Of a stretch of 64,000 nt of DNA, positions 38,075 to 45,597 are shown in pieces; positions within the stretch are counted from its first letter, which is position 1, and each line of letters opens with the position of its first letter. The notes beneath the pieces were generated by a model. It had not been told where the DNA came from. It searched no databases and saw only the letters and a program-made list of their open reading frames with translations. The translations under genes were made by a program, and so were the position numbers. Source of the DNA: Cupriavidus sp. U2 (GTDB taxonomy: Bacteria > Pseudomonadota > Gammaproteobacteria > Burkholderiales > Burkholderiaceae); the NCBI RefSeq assembly GCF_009663685.2, contig NZ_RCOG02000011.1, forward strand, positions 103,020-167,019. The letters are read 5' to 3'.

Positions 38075-38662
38075 ATGAGTGAAGCTCACCGCCGCCCCAA
38101 GCAACCCCAACTGATTCGCGATCGACTGATCGCCGCCACCATCGACCTGCTGGTCGAGGAAGGCATCGGCGCGGTGACGCTCAGTGCCGTGGCGGCCCGC
38201 GCCGGTGTCTCCAAGGGCGGGCTGCAGCATCACTTCTCCAGCAAGCAGGAACTGCTGCAGGCGCTGTCCAGCGAGGTGCTTGACCATTTCAAGCGCCAGG
38301 TGACCACGGTGGCAGAATCCGACGCCGAGCCGCATGGCCGCAACACGCGCGCCTACCTGCGGGCGTCGGCCGACGGCTTTGTCGAAGCGGGCGAACGCGA
38401 ACTCTGGAAGGCCGCCATGATGCTCGTCATGGCCCGCCCGGAATTCCGCATGCCCTACCAGGAATGGGAAGCCGCGTCGCTGCAGCGTGACGCGGCCCAG
38501 TGCGAAGACGCCACGCGTCTGCTGCTGTGCCGGCTGGCCGCCGATGGCCTCTGGCTGGCCGACCTGCTCGGCCATCGCACCATCGATCCCGCCCAACGCG
38601 CGGCGCTGGTCGGCCATCTCGAACAGCTGACCCAGCCCTGCACGGAACCAGAACAAGCATGA
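38075..38662 (+). CDS. TetR-family transcriptional regulator coupled to shc
   Basis: Regulator of 195 residues. The N-terminal helix-turn-helix (LSAVAARAGVSKGGLQHHFSSKQELLQAL) is typical of TetR/AcrR; the C-terminal domain (TetR_C_6-like, with LWKAAMMLVMARPEF) should bind a hydrophobic ligand. Its stop overlaps the start of squalene-hopene cyclase as ATGA, so the two are translated from one mRNA. Control of hopanoid synthesis by a lipid-sensing TetR protein is therefore likely, though not known to me for this pair. A perfect palindrome lies just upstream. Confidence 0.88.
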   Translation: MSEAHRRPKQPQLIRDRLIAATIDLLVEEGIGAVTLSAVAARAGVSKGGLQHHFSSKQELLQALSSEVLDHFKRQVTTVAESDAEPHGRNTRAYLRASADGFVEAGERELWKAAMMLVMARPEFRMPYQEWEAASLQRDAAQCEDATRLLLCRLAADGLWLADLLGHRTIDPAQRAALVGHLEQLTQPCTEPEQA

Positions 38663-40638
38663 CTTCACAAGATATTCCGGCATCCGATATCGATGCCGTC
38701 CTGGCACGCGCGCGCGACGCGCTGCTGGACAAGCAGCACCCCGACGGCCACTGGTGTTTCGAACTCGAATCCGACGCCACGATCACGGCCGAATACATCC
38801 TGATGATGCATTTTGTCGACGAGATCGACACGGCGTTGCAAGCCCGCATGGCGAAGTATCTGCGCGCGCTGCAGCGACTGGACCGGCACGGCGCCTGGGA
38901 CCTGTACTACGGCGGCGATCTCGATGTGTCGTGCAGCGTCAAGGCGTACTTCGCGCTGAAGGCCGCAGGCGATTCGCCCGACGCCCCGCACATGGTGCGT
39001 GCCCGCGACGCCATCCTGGCGCGCGGTGGCGCGGCCCGGTCGAACGTGTTCACGCGCATCCTGCTGGCCACGTTTGGCGAAGTGCCCTGGCGCGCCACGC
39101 CGTTCATGCCGGTGGAGTTCGTGCTGTTCCCCCGCTGGGCCCCGATCCATATGGACAAGGTGGCCTACTGGGCCCGCACGACCATGGTGCCGCTGCTGGT
39201 GCTGTGCTCGATGCGCGCGCAGGCGAAGAACCCGCTCGGCATCCGCGTGCAGGAACTGTTCGTGACGCCGCCCGAGCAGGAGACCGAGTACTTTCCGCGC
39301 AAGCCCGGCCTGCAGGGCCTGTTCCTGAAGCTCGACCGCGTGGTACGCCACGTGGAGCCGCTGATCCCGCGCGCGCTGCGCCGCAAGGCCATCCAGCGCG
39401 CCGTGCAGTGGAGCGAGGAACGGATGAACGGCGAGGACGGCTTCGGCGGCATCTTCCCGCCGATGGTCTACGCCTACGAAATGATGGTGCTGATGGGCTA
39501 CGCCAAGGACCATCCGATGCGCCGCGACTGCATGGACGCGCTGAAGAAGCTGATCGTCCACCGTGACGACGGCGTCTCGTACTGCCAGCCTTGCCTGTCG
39601 CCGGTGTGGGATACCGCCTGGAGCCTGATGGCGCTGGAGCAGGCACCGGCCACCGAGCAATCGAAGGCCGCCATCGCGCGCGGGTACGACTGGCTGACCG
39701 AACGGCAGGTGCTGGATCTGGTGGGCGACTGGCAGCACAACGCCGCGCCGGCCACGCCGCCGGGCGGCTGGGCGTTCCAGTACGAGAACCCTTACTACCC
39801 GGACATCGACGATACCGCCGTGGTGCTGGCCATGCTGCACGCCCACGGCAAGCGCACCGGCCAGGCCGAACGCTTCCGGCCGCACGTGGAGCGCGCGCTG
39901 GACTGGTCGATCGGGCTGCAGTCGAAGAACGGCGGCTTTGGCGCGTTCGACGCCAACTGCGACCGCGACTACCTGAATGCGATTCCGTTCGCCGATCATG
40001 GCGCCCTGCTCGACCCGCCTACCGAAGACGTGTCCGGCCGCATGCTGCTGGCCATGGGCGTGACCAACCGCCCGCAGGACGCCAGCGCGCGTGAACGCTG
40101 CATAGGATATCTGCGCCAGACGCAGCAGGCCGACGGCAGCTGGTGGGGCCGCTGGGGCACCAACTATATCTATGGCACGTGGAGCGTGCTGGCCGGCCTG
40201 GCGCTGGCGGGCGTGGACCGCAAGCTGCCGATGATGCGCCGTGCGGTGGACTGGCTGCGCGGCAAGCAGAACGCCGACGGCGGCTGGGGCGAGACCAACG
40301 ACAGCTACCTGCACCCGGAACTGGCAGGCACGCACGACGCGGGCAGCACCGCCGAGCATACGGCGTGGGCGCTGCTGGGCCAGCTGGCGCTGGGCGAGCA
40401 CGAATCGGATTCGGTCAGGCGGGGCGTGGCCTGGCTGGTGGAGGCGCAGGGCCAGGACGGCTTCTGGACCCACCCTTATCACAATGCCCCCGGTTTCCCG
40501 CGCATCTTCCACCTGAAGTACCACGGCTATACCGCGTACTTTCCGCTGTGGGCGCTGGGACGCTACCGGCGGCTGACCGCGAGCCGGCAGCCCGCGGCCA
40601 GACAGGTTGCGGCGGTGCCGGAGCAGGAACTGGCTTGA
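38659..40638 (+). CDS. shc: Squalene-hopene cyclase
   Basis: Membrane-bound terpene cyclase of 659 residues that folds squalene into hopene/diplopterol for membrane hopanoids. The protonating DxDD motif is Asp382-Ile-Asp384-Asp385. QW motifs recur (QQADGSWWGRWGTNYIYGTW, QNADGGWGE and others), forming the double alpha-barrel. The region GDWQHNAAPATPPGGWAFQ lines the active site. It starts inside the stop codon of the TetR gene. No other hopanoid genes (hpn) are in the window, so squalene synthesis lies elsewhere. A strong bidirectional terminator follows. Confidence 0.95.
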   Translation: MTSQDIPASDIDAVLARARDALLDKQHPDGHWCFELESDATITAEYILMMHFVDEIDTALQARMAKYLRALQRLDRHGAWDLYYGGDLDVSCSVKAYFALKAAGDSPDAPHMVRARDAILARGGAARSNVFTRILLATFGEVPWRATPFMPVEFVLFPRWAPIHMDKVAYWARTTMVPLLVLCSMRAQAKNPLGIRVQELFVTPPEQETEYFPRKPGLQGLFLKLDRVVRHVEPLIPRALRRKAIQRAVQWSEERMNGEDGFGGIFPPMVYAYEMMVLMGYAKDHPMRRDCMDALKKLIVHRDDGVSYCQPCLSPVWDTAWSLMALEQAPATEQSKAAIARGYDWLTERQVLDLVGDWQHNAAPATPPGGWAFQYENPYYPDIDDTAVVLAMLHAHGKRTGQAERFRPHVERALDWSIGLQSKNGGFGAFDANCDRDYLNAIPFADHGALLDPPTEDVSGRMLLAMGVTNRPQDASARERCIGYLRQTQQADGSWWGRWGTNYIYGTWSVLAGLALAGVDRKLPMMRRAVDWLRGKQNADGGWGETNDSYLHPELAGTHDAGSTAEHTAWALLGQLALGEHESDSVRRGVAWLVEAQGQDGFWTHPYHNAPGFPRIFHLKYHGYTAYFPLWALGRYRRLTASRQPAARQVAAVPEQELA

Positions 40639-40645
40639 GGTTCAT

Positions 40646-40675
40646 GAAGAAGGGGCGCCAAGGCGCCCCTTCTTC
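40646..40675. terminator. Bidirectional rho-independent terminator
   Basis: A perfect 14-bp stem, GAAGAAGGGGCGCC with its complement around an AA, ends in TTCTTC on both strands. It separates the convergent shc and dbpA genes and serves both. Confidence 0.9.
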
Positions 40676-40713
40676 GTCTGGCCGGCCGCGACCGGCATCG
40701 CTACGGCAATGGC

Positions 40714-42117
40714 TTAGCGCTGCCCGGTCGTCAGCATCCTGACCTTCACCTTGCGGCCCTTGACCTTGCCCTCGTTGAGCCGCTTCACTGCCTCGCGGCC
40801 GATGGCGCGGTCCACGGCGATGTAGGTGGACATCTCCATCACACTGATCTTGCCGACCTGCTCCTTTGTGAAGCCGGCCTCGCCGGTCAGCGCGCCAAGG
40901 ATATCGCCGGCCCGGATCTTCTCCTTGCGGCCGCCCAGCATCTGCAGCGTGACCATCGGCGGCAGCAACCGTCCGCCGCCTGCGGGCGTCAGTTCGGACA
41001 GCGGGTGCCACTCGAACTCGCCGCCCTGATGCTGTTCGATATTGCCCACGCGGCCCATTTCGTCCAGGCTGACCAGGCTGAATGCCATGCCTGCCTCGCC
41101 GGCACGCCCGGTGCGGCCCACGCGGTGCACGTGCACCTCGGGGTCCGGTGTGACGTCCACGTTGATCACGGCTTCCAGTTGCGCGATGTCGAGCCCGCGT
41201 GCGGCCACGTCAGTGGCCACCAGCACCGAGCAGCTCCGGTTGGCAAACTGCACCAGCACCTGATCGCGCTCGCGCTGGTCCAGGTCGCCATGCAGCTCGA
41301 GCGCGGCGTAACCCTGCGCGTGTAGCAAATCGGCCAGATCGCGGCAACGCGCCTTCGTATTGCAGAACGCAAGCGTGGTTGCCGGGCGGAAATGGTCGAG
41401 CAACAGGCCAACGGCATTGAGCCGCTCGCTGTTTTCCACTTCGTAGAACCGCTGCGTGATGGTGCCGGCGTCGTGCGACTCCGCTACCTTCACGGTCTTC
41501 GGCTGGCGCAGAAAGCGATGGGCGAGCTTGTCGATGGCGTCCGGATACGTGGCCGAGAACAGCAGCGTCTGCCGGTTCTTCGGCGCGTGGCTGGCAATGA
41601 ACGCGATGTCGTCATGAAAGCCCATGTCGAGCATGCGGTCGGCTTCATCGAGCACCAGCGTGTTGATCGTGTCGAGATTCAGGCTGCCGCGATCCAGGTG
41701 GTCGATGATCCGGCCCGGCGTGCCGACAATCACGTGGGCGCCGTGCACCAGGCTTTCCACCTGCGGCCGGATCGGCGATCCCCCGCAGAGCGTCAGCACC
41801 TTGACGTTGTCCTCGGCGCGGGCCAGGCGACGGATTTCCTGGGTGACCTGGTCGGCCAGTTCGCGCGTGGGGCAAAGCACCAGCGCCTGTACGTCGAAGG
41901 ACCGCGGGTCCAGCCGGTGCAGCAGGGCAAGCCCGAAAGCGGCGGTCTTGCCGCTTCCGGTACGCGCCTGGGCGATCAGGTCGTGGCCAGCCAGCGCGAG
42001 CGGCAGGCTGGCAGCCTGGATCGGCGTCATGGCGTCGTAGCCAAGCTGGACAAGCGTAGCCTGCATGGCCGCGGACAGCGGCAGCGTGGCAAATGGGGTA
42101 GGGGCTGAAGAAGTCAT
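40714..42117 (-). CDS. dbpA: ATP-dependent RNA helicase DbpA
   Basis: DEAD-box helicase of 467 residues acting on 23S rRNA hairpin 92 during 50S assembly. Motifs: Q motif (MTPIQAASLP), I ARTGSGKT, Ia PTRELADQ, II DEAD, III SAT, and the C-lobe VATDVAARGLDI and HRVGRTGRAG. The last 75 residues (MVTLQMLGGRKEKIRAGDILGALTGEAGF) are the DbpA RNA-binding domain, which distinguishes it from RhlE. A TATAAT lies only 5 bases before the ATG. It is convergent with shc. Confidence 0.93.
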   Translation of the reverse strand: MTSSAPTPFATLPLSAAMQATLVQLGYDAMTPIQAASLPLALAGHDLIAQARTGSGKTAAFGLALLHRLDPRSFDVQALVLCPTRELADQVTQEIRRLARAEDNVKVLTLCGGSPIRPQVESLVHGAHVIVGTPGRIIDHLDRGSLNLDTINTLVLDEADRMLDMGFHDDIAFIASHAPKNRQTLLFSATYPDAIDKLAHRFLRQPKTVKVAESHDAGTITQRFYEVENSERLNAVGLLLDHFRPATTLAFCNTKARCRDLADLLHAQGYAALELHGDLDQRERDQVLVQFANRSCSVLVATDVAARGLDIAQLEAVINVDVTPDPEVHVHRVGRTGRAGEAGMAFSLVSLDEMGRVGNIEQHQGGEFEWHPLSELTPAGGGRLLPPMVTLQMLGGRKEKIRAGDILGALTGEAGFTKEQVGKISVMEMSTYIAVDRAIGREAVKRLNEGKVKGRKVKVRMLTTGQR

Positions 42118-42122
42118 GCCGG

Positions 42123-42128
42123 ATTATA
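42123..42128 (-). promoter_or_regulatory. -10 element directly at the dbpA start
   Basis: Consensus TATAAT on the minus strand ends 5 bases before the dbpA ATG, which would make the transcript leaderless. No good -35 hexamer is seen 16-18 bases upstream, so the assignment is tentative. Confidence 0.35.
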
Positions 42129-42209
42129 GATGCATGGCGGGGCAATGCCGCCCTGCTCCGTCCTGTCCCGCCCTCCTGTCCCGCCCTGCCCCGGGCCCCG
42201 CCGTGCCAT

Positions 42210-42239
42210 CGGGAAGACGCGAGCCGCGGCGCCTTCCCG
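42210..42239 (-). terminator. Hairpin after the OFA transporter gene
   Basis: A 7-bp stem CGGGAAG/CTTCCCG encloses a GC-rich 16-base loop just downstream of the transporter stop. There is no U-tract, so it may act only as a weak or rho-assisted terminator before dbpA. Confidence 0.35.
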
Positions 42240-42253
42240 GCCTGAACGTTACG

Positions 42254-43570
42254 TCAGGCTGGCACCTGCGTCCCGCCCCGCTCGCCGGCAAAGGCCCGTT
42301 TCGATGCGGCCACATGGTTCGCGAACACCGGCCTCAGCACCGTGAACGCCAGGAACGCGGCCAGCAGATCCATGGTGGCCACGGTATAGAGCACCGTCGA
42401 CCATGTGCCGGTGGCCTCCATCATCAGATTGCCGATCGGCACGAACAGCGCGCCAATCCCCTTGGCCGTGTAGAGCACGCCGTAGATCTTGCCGATGTGC
42501 TTGGTGCCGAACGCATCGCCGGCCAGCGCGGAGAACAGCGAGTAGACCTCGCCCCACGCCAGGAACACCACGCCCGACAGGATCAGGAACGCGTACGGAT
42601 TGCTGCCGAAGTAGCCCAGCGCGATGATCCCGATCCCTTCCAGCGAGAACGCGATGACCATCGTCTTCTCCCGGCCGATGTTGTCCGAGATCCAGCCGAA
42701 CAGCGGCCGCGAAATGCCGTTCATCACGCGGTCGAGCATCAGCGCCAGCGGCAGCGCGGCCATCGTGAAGAAGTAAAGGTCAACCTTGAACTCCTTGACG
42801 CCCAGATCCTTGGCGATCACGCCCAGTTGCGCCACGGCCATCATGCCGCCGGTGACCACCAGCACGAACATGACCAGCATCAGCCAGAACAGCCTGGTGG
42901 CCAGCGCCTCGCGCAGCGTGTAGTCGCGCGTGGACTGGTAGATCTTGCTCGATGCCTTCACCTCGCTGGCCTGCGGCGCACGCAGGAACCAGGCGGCCAT
43001 GAACGCCAGCGCGCCCTGCAGGATGCCGAAAAACAGGAACGTGTGCTGGAAGCCCTGCGATTCGATCATCGCGGCGATCGGCAGGATGGTGGCCGCCGAA
43101 CCGGCTCCGTAGCCGCCGGCCGTCAGGCCCACGGCCAGCCCGCGACGGTCCGGGAACCACTTGATCGCGTTGTTGATGCAGGTGGCGTAGATCGAACCCA
43201 CACCCAGCCCGCCCACGGCGGCGCCCACGTAGAAGCCCATCAGCGTGGTGGCCTGCGAATTGATCACCCAGGCAAACCCGATGAACAGCGCGCCAAACGC
43301 CACCATCAGGCGCGGCCCGAATTTATCGATGAAATACCCCTCGATCGGTGCCAGCCAGGTCTGTACCAGCACGAAAATCGTAAAGGCAATCTGGATATTG
43401 GCGCGAGACCAGCCAAAGGTGTCCTGAATCTCGGGCACGAATAGCGTCCAGGCGTACTGGATATTCGCCGTAGCGATCATGCAGACTACGCCTACCAGCA
43501 ACTGGAACCAGCGTTTGCTTTCGGAAACCTGTGGATTGGGGCGCAGGGCCCCGGTCGGTGCGTGAGTCAT
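42254..43570 (-). CDS. OFA-family MFS transporter (oxalate/formate antiporter type)
   Basis: Twelve-TM major facilitator of 438 residues close to OxlT-like carriers: RWFQLLVGVVCMIATANIQYAWTLF, the motif A region FIDKFGPR, GIGVGSIYATCINNAIKWFPDRRG-type signature (read here as VGGLGVGSIYATCINN then WFPDRRG), and SDNIGRE between the halves. It probably exchanges oxalate for formate or carries a related dicarboxylate across the inner membrane. A long AT-rich upstream region with repeats suggests elaborate control. A 33-codon reading frame ends in an ATGA overlap with this start. No oxalate-degrading genes are in the window. Confidence 0.85.
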   Translation of the reverse strand: MTHAPTGALRPNPQVSESKRWFQLLVGVVCMIATANIQYAWTLFVPEIQDTFGWSRANIQIAFTIFVLVQTWLAPIEGYFIDKFGPRLMVAFGALFIGFAWVINSQATTLMGFYVGAAVGGLGVGSIYATCINNAIKWFPDRRGLAVGLTAGGYGAGSAATILPIAAMIESQGFQHTFLFFGILQGALAFMAAWFLRAPQASEVKASSKIYQSTRDYTLREALATRLFWLMLVMFVLVVTGGMMAVAQLGVIAKDLGVKEFKVDLYFFTMAALPLALMLDRVMNGISRPLFGWISDNIGREKTMVIAFSLEGIGIIALGYFGSNPYAFLILSGVVFLAWGEVYSLFSALAGDAFGTKHIGKIYGVLYTAKGIGALFVPIGNLMMEATGTWSTVLYTVATMDLLAAFLAFTVLRPVFANHVAASKRAFAGERGGTQVPA

Positions 43571-43668
43571 TGCGCGCTCCCTGTTGTCGTGGTGTGGTCT
43601 GCAATGTATGGGGATGCGGTTCGATACACGGGCACCGTGCGCCCGAACCGTAATATGGTCGCCTGCAT
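43567..43668 (-). CDS. Candidate 33-residue leader/small protein coupled to the OFA transporter
   Basis: A short frame starts MQATILRFGRTVPVYRT after a strong ACAGGAGACACGCAA ribosome-binding site and ends TGSAQ in an ATGA overlap with the transporter gene. It has no TM segment or known motif. The good start signal and coupling argue that it is translated, either as a leader that opens the transporter start or as a small protein. It could still be a chance frame. Confidence 0.4.
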   Translation of the reverse strand: MQATILRFGRTVPVYRTASPYIADHTTTTGSAQ

Positions 43669-44117
43669 TTGCGTGTCTCCTGTTTCATCGTTCTTGTTGT
43701 TTTGGTCTTCCGGTTTCGCGTGTGAAACCCATTTGCGCAGGACCGCCATTGCTCGAACCACGAGTTGGTACCGAATGCGCGCCAGAACCCTTGTCCAGCC
43801 TTGGTTTCCGGGTAATTCACCGACTGGCTATTCGCTTTTCATCTGAAATCTCCTCGATATCGAAAATACCCGAATGAATGACAGGTTTGTAATGTTCACC
43901 GACATTTGTGGATGACAAAAATGTAATGTTCGCCGTAATGTTCAACGTAATGTTCGCGTAATCCGCAACGCGACAGATACAAGGTATGTGATATACCAAC
44001 ATAGTCAAGCGAAAGCGGGGAGAGGGTTTTCACCACCCCGGAATCCTTATTCATTACCAGGGCCAATGAAAAATCGGCCATTAATCATTGCGATGCATTC
44101 ATGGCCGGAAAATGGAC
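43669..44117 (-). promoter_or_regulatory. AT-rich regulatory region upstream of the OFA transporter
   Basis: This stretch is clearly richer in A/T than the surroundings and holds no convincing gene; three frames of about 60 codons lack start signals. It contains four copies of GTAATGTTC (43889, 43923, 43935, 43947; the last three exactly 12 bp apart) and the inverted repeat GGTAT-GTGAT-ATACC (43983-43997), a layout resembling GntR-type operators. Control of the transporter is inferred. Confidence 0.5.
43889..43955 (-). repeat. Iterated GTAATGTTC (GAACATTAC) repeats
   Basis: Four perfect 9-bp copies in the same orientation, three with 12-bp period as GTAATGTTC-N3. They sit about 330-380 bases upstream of the transporter start. 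Iterons of this type are typical of multi-protomer regulator or replication-initiator binding; no replication gene is nearby, so regulation is more likely. Confidence 0.7.
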
Positions 44118-44207
44118 AAAAAAAAGCCCGCAGGCTAGCACAGGCGGGCGGAGGCGTGATGCGTGACACCAGTTCGCAACACGTAGGCTCTATTTATAGG
44201 TGATCTT
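44118..44207 (-). ncRNA. Candidate ~90-nt small RNA with intrinsic terminator
   Basis: On the minus strand a regulator box TGACA-AAATT-GTAAT (44253-44267) is followed 33 bases later by a -10-like AATAGA (44214-44219). About 90 bases downstream comes a GCCCGC/GCGGGC hairpin (44126-44149) ending in eight U. No start codon with a ribosome-binding site lies in between. The order box, -10, short unit, terminator is that of a small RNA. The transcript ends 450 bases before the transporter, so it is not its leader. Confidence 0.4.
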
Positions 44208-44252
44208 TTAACGTCTATTTGTCATTCGAGGGTTTTCTCTTAATCGCGGAGC

Positions 44253-44267
44253 ATTACAATTTTGTCA
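44253..44267 (-). promoter_or_regulatory. Perfect TGACA-N5-GTAAT heavy-metal regulator box
   Basis: TGACA-AAATT-GTAAT on the minus strand matches the CopR/CzcR box seen upstream of czcI. The only element downstream at promoter distance is the candidate small RNA. The box lies 30 kb from the metal genes. Confidence 0.5.
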
Positions 44268-44409
44268 GAATAACCGGGGCGCCTTGAAAATGGCGGTCGT
44301 CCGCGGGATTCCGCGCCGTCTATTGGGATAATCCAGCGGCCGCCCCCCCGCCTGGCATGCACAAGACCGTTTCCCTTGCCGCGGCTCACGCGCCAGATCA
44401 GACCCCGTA

Positions 44410-45219
44410 TCAGTTCTGCGCCTTCACCGTCTGCACGGCATCCAGGATGACTTTCGCCACATCGGCAGGCCGGGATTGCTGCGGCACATGGCTGGTCGGA
44501 AGCGTGGTCACCTTGGCGCCAATGCGCCTGGCCATCGCACGTTCCAGATCGGGCGGGATCATGCGGTCGTTGGCGCTGACGATGTACCACGACGGCCGGC
44601 TGGACCACGCCGCGACACTCGTTTTTTCTCCAAATGCCTTTGCCTGGATCGGGCCCTGGGTCGCGGCCATCACGCGGGCCTGGGCGGTGGGCACGTCCTG
44701 CGCGAAATCGCTGGCCACCGCTTGCGGCGGCAGCGACAGGTATCCGTCCTTGTCGGCCACCAGCCTGGCGATACCCGGCGCGGGCGGGAATGCCTTGCCG
44801 GCTTCCTCGGTCGACTGGCCCGCTTCCGGCGCGAAGGCGGCGACGTAGACCAGCGCCGACACCTTGTCGTTGGCGCCCGCCTCGGTAATCACCGTGCCGC
44901 CCCACGAATGCCCCACCAGCACCACCTTGCCCGGCTGATTGTCGATGGCGCGGCGCGTGGCCGCCACGTCGCCAGCCAGCGATTCCAGACCGTTCTGCAC
45001 GGCCTGCACCTTCACGCCCCTGGCCTGCAGCAGCGGAATGACGCGGGCCCAGTCCGAGCCATCGGCAAAGGCACCGTGCACGATGACCACCGACGGTTGC
45101 TTGTCAGCGGCCCCGGCTGGGGCCGGTGCGGCATGCGCCGCCGTGGCAGCGGTCAGGCCGATGGTGGCCATGGCCAGCGATTCGATGGTTCGGTTGTGCG
45201 TCAGCTTGCGATTCCACAT
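44410..45219 (-). CDS. Exported alpha/beta hydrolase
   Basis: Predicted periplasmic alpha/beta-hydrolase of 269 residues. The N-terminus carries a signal-like segment (SLAMATIGLTAATAAHAAPAPA). The mature part begins PSVVIVHGAFADGSDWARVI with the oxyanion HG, the nucleophile elbow is VGHSWGG (Ser), and the late SHVPQQS supplies the His; an acidic residue lies in SANDRMIPP. It is of the EstC/salicylate-esterase-like group of small serine hydrolases. GGAGAAATCGCA precedes the ATG. Substrate unknown. A small membrane protein frame lies 28 bases upstream. Confidence 0.85.
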   Translation of the reverse strand: MWNRKLTHNRTIESLAMATIGLTAATAAHAAPAPAGAADKQPSVVIVHGAFADGSDWARVIPLLQARGVKVQAVQNGLESLAGDVAATRRAIDNQPGKVVLVGHSWGGTVITEAGANDKVSALVYVAAFAPEAGQSTEEAGKAFPPAPGIARLVADKDGYLSLPPQAVASDFAQDVPTAQARVMAATQGPIQAKAFGEKTSVAAWSSRPSWYIVSANDRMIPPDLERAMARRIGAKVTTLPTSHVPQQSRPADVAKVILDAVQTVKAQN

Positions 45220-45247
45220 TGCGATTTCTCCGATTATTCCGGCAAGA

Positions 45248-45418
45248 CTAGTTCTGGAAGTCCGGTACAGGCCGCGCCGGCAGCGCAATCACCAGCGCCA
45301 CGCAGGCCGTGGCGGTGGCAATGACTGCGGCCGCCAGCGTCAACCCCTGGAGCGCACCCGGTGGCAATGACGAGAACACTGTCCTCGCCAGCTGCAACGC
45401 GATGTTGATTTTCGACAT
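45248..45418 (-). CDS. Candidate 56-residue membrane protein
   Basis: A short frame starts MSKINIALQLARTVFSSLPP and contains one strong hydrophobic span (GLTLAAAVIATATACVALVIALPA), ending PDFQN. GGAG lies about 10 bases before the ATG. It is 28 bases upstream of the hydrolase gene in the same direction. The hydrophobic segment and spacing support a real single-pass protein, but I know no family for it. Confidence 0.45.
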   Translation of the reverse strand: MSKINIALQLARTVFSSLPPGALQGLTLAAAVIATATACVALVIALPARPVPDFQN

Positions 45419-45597
45419 GGGAGGCTCCAGCCGGACCGATGGTTGGCGGCGCACCATGCGCAATCGCCATGGAGCCTATTGGAAAGGTTGGACGTATCGC
45501 GTCCGTGTGGCGCAAGCGGCCGTTGCGTGTGTCGACGTATCGGCCCGCCGTCGTGATACACAACGGTACAAATCGCCGCCCCGGAAGCAGCCGATGC

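Noticed and set aside
43817-44081. Two minus-strand frames of 61-63 codons in the AT-rich gap
   Set aside because: They overlap each other, cover the iterated repeats, and lack ribosome-binding sites or known motifs.
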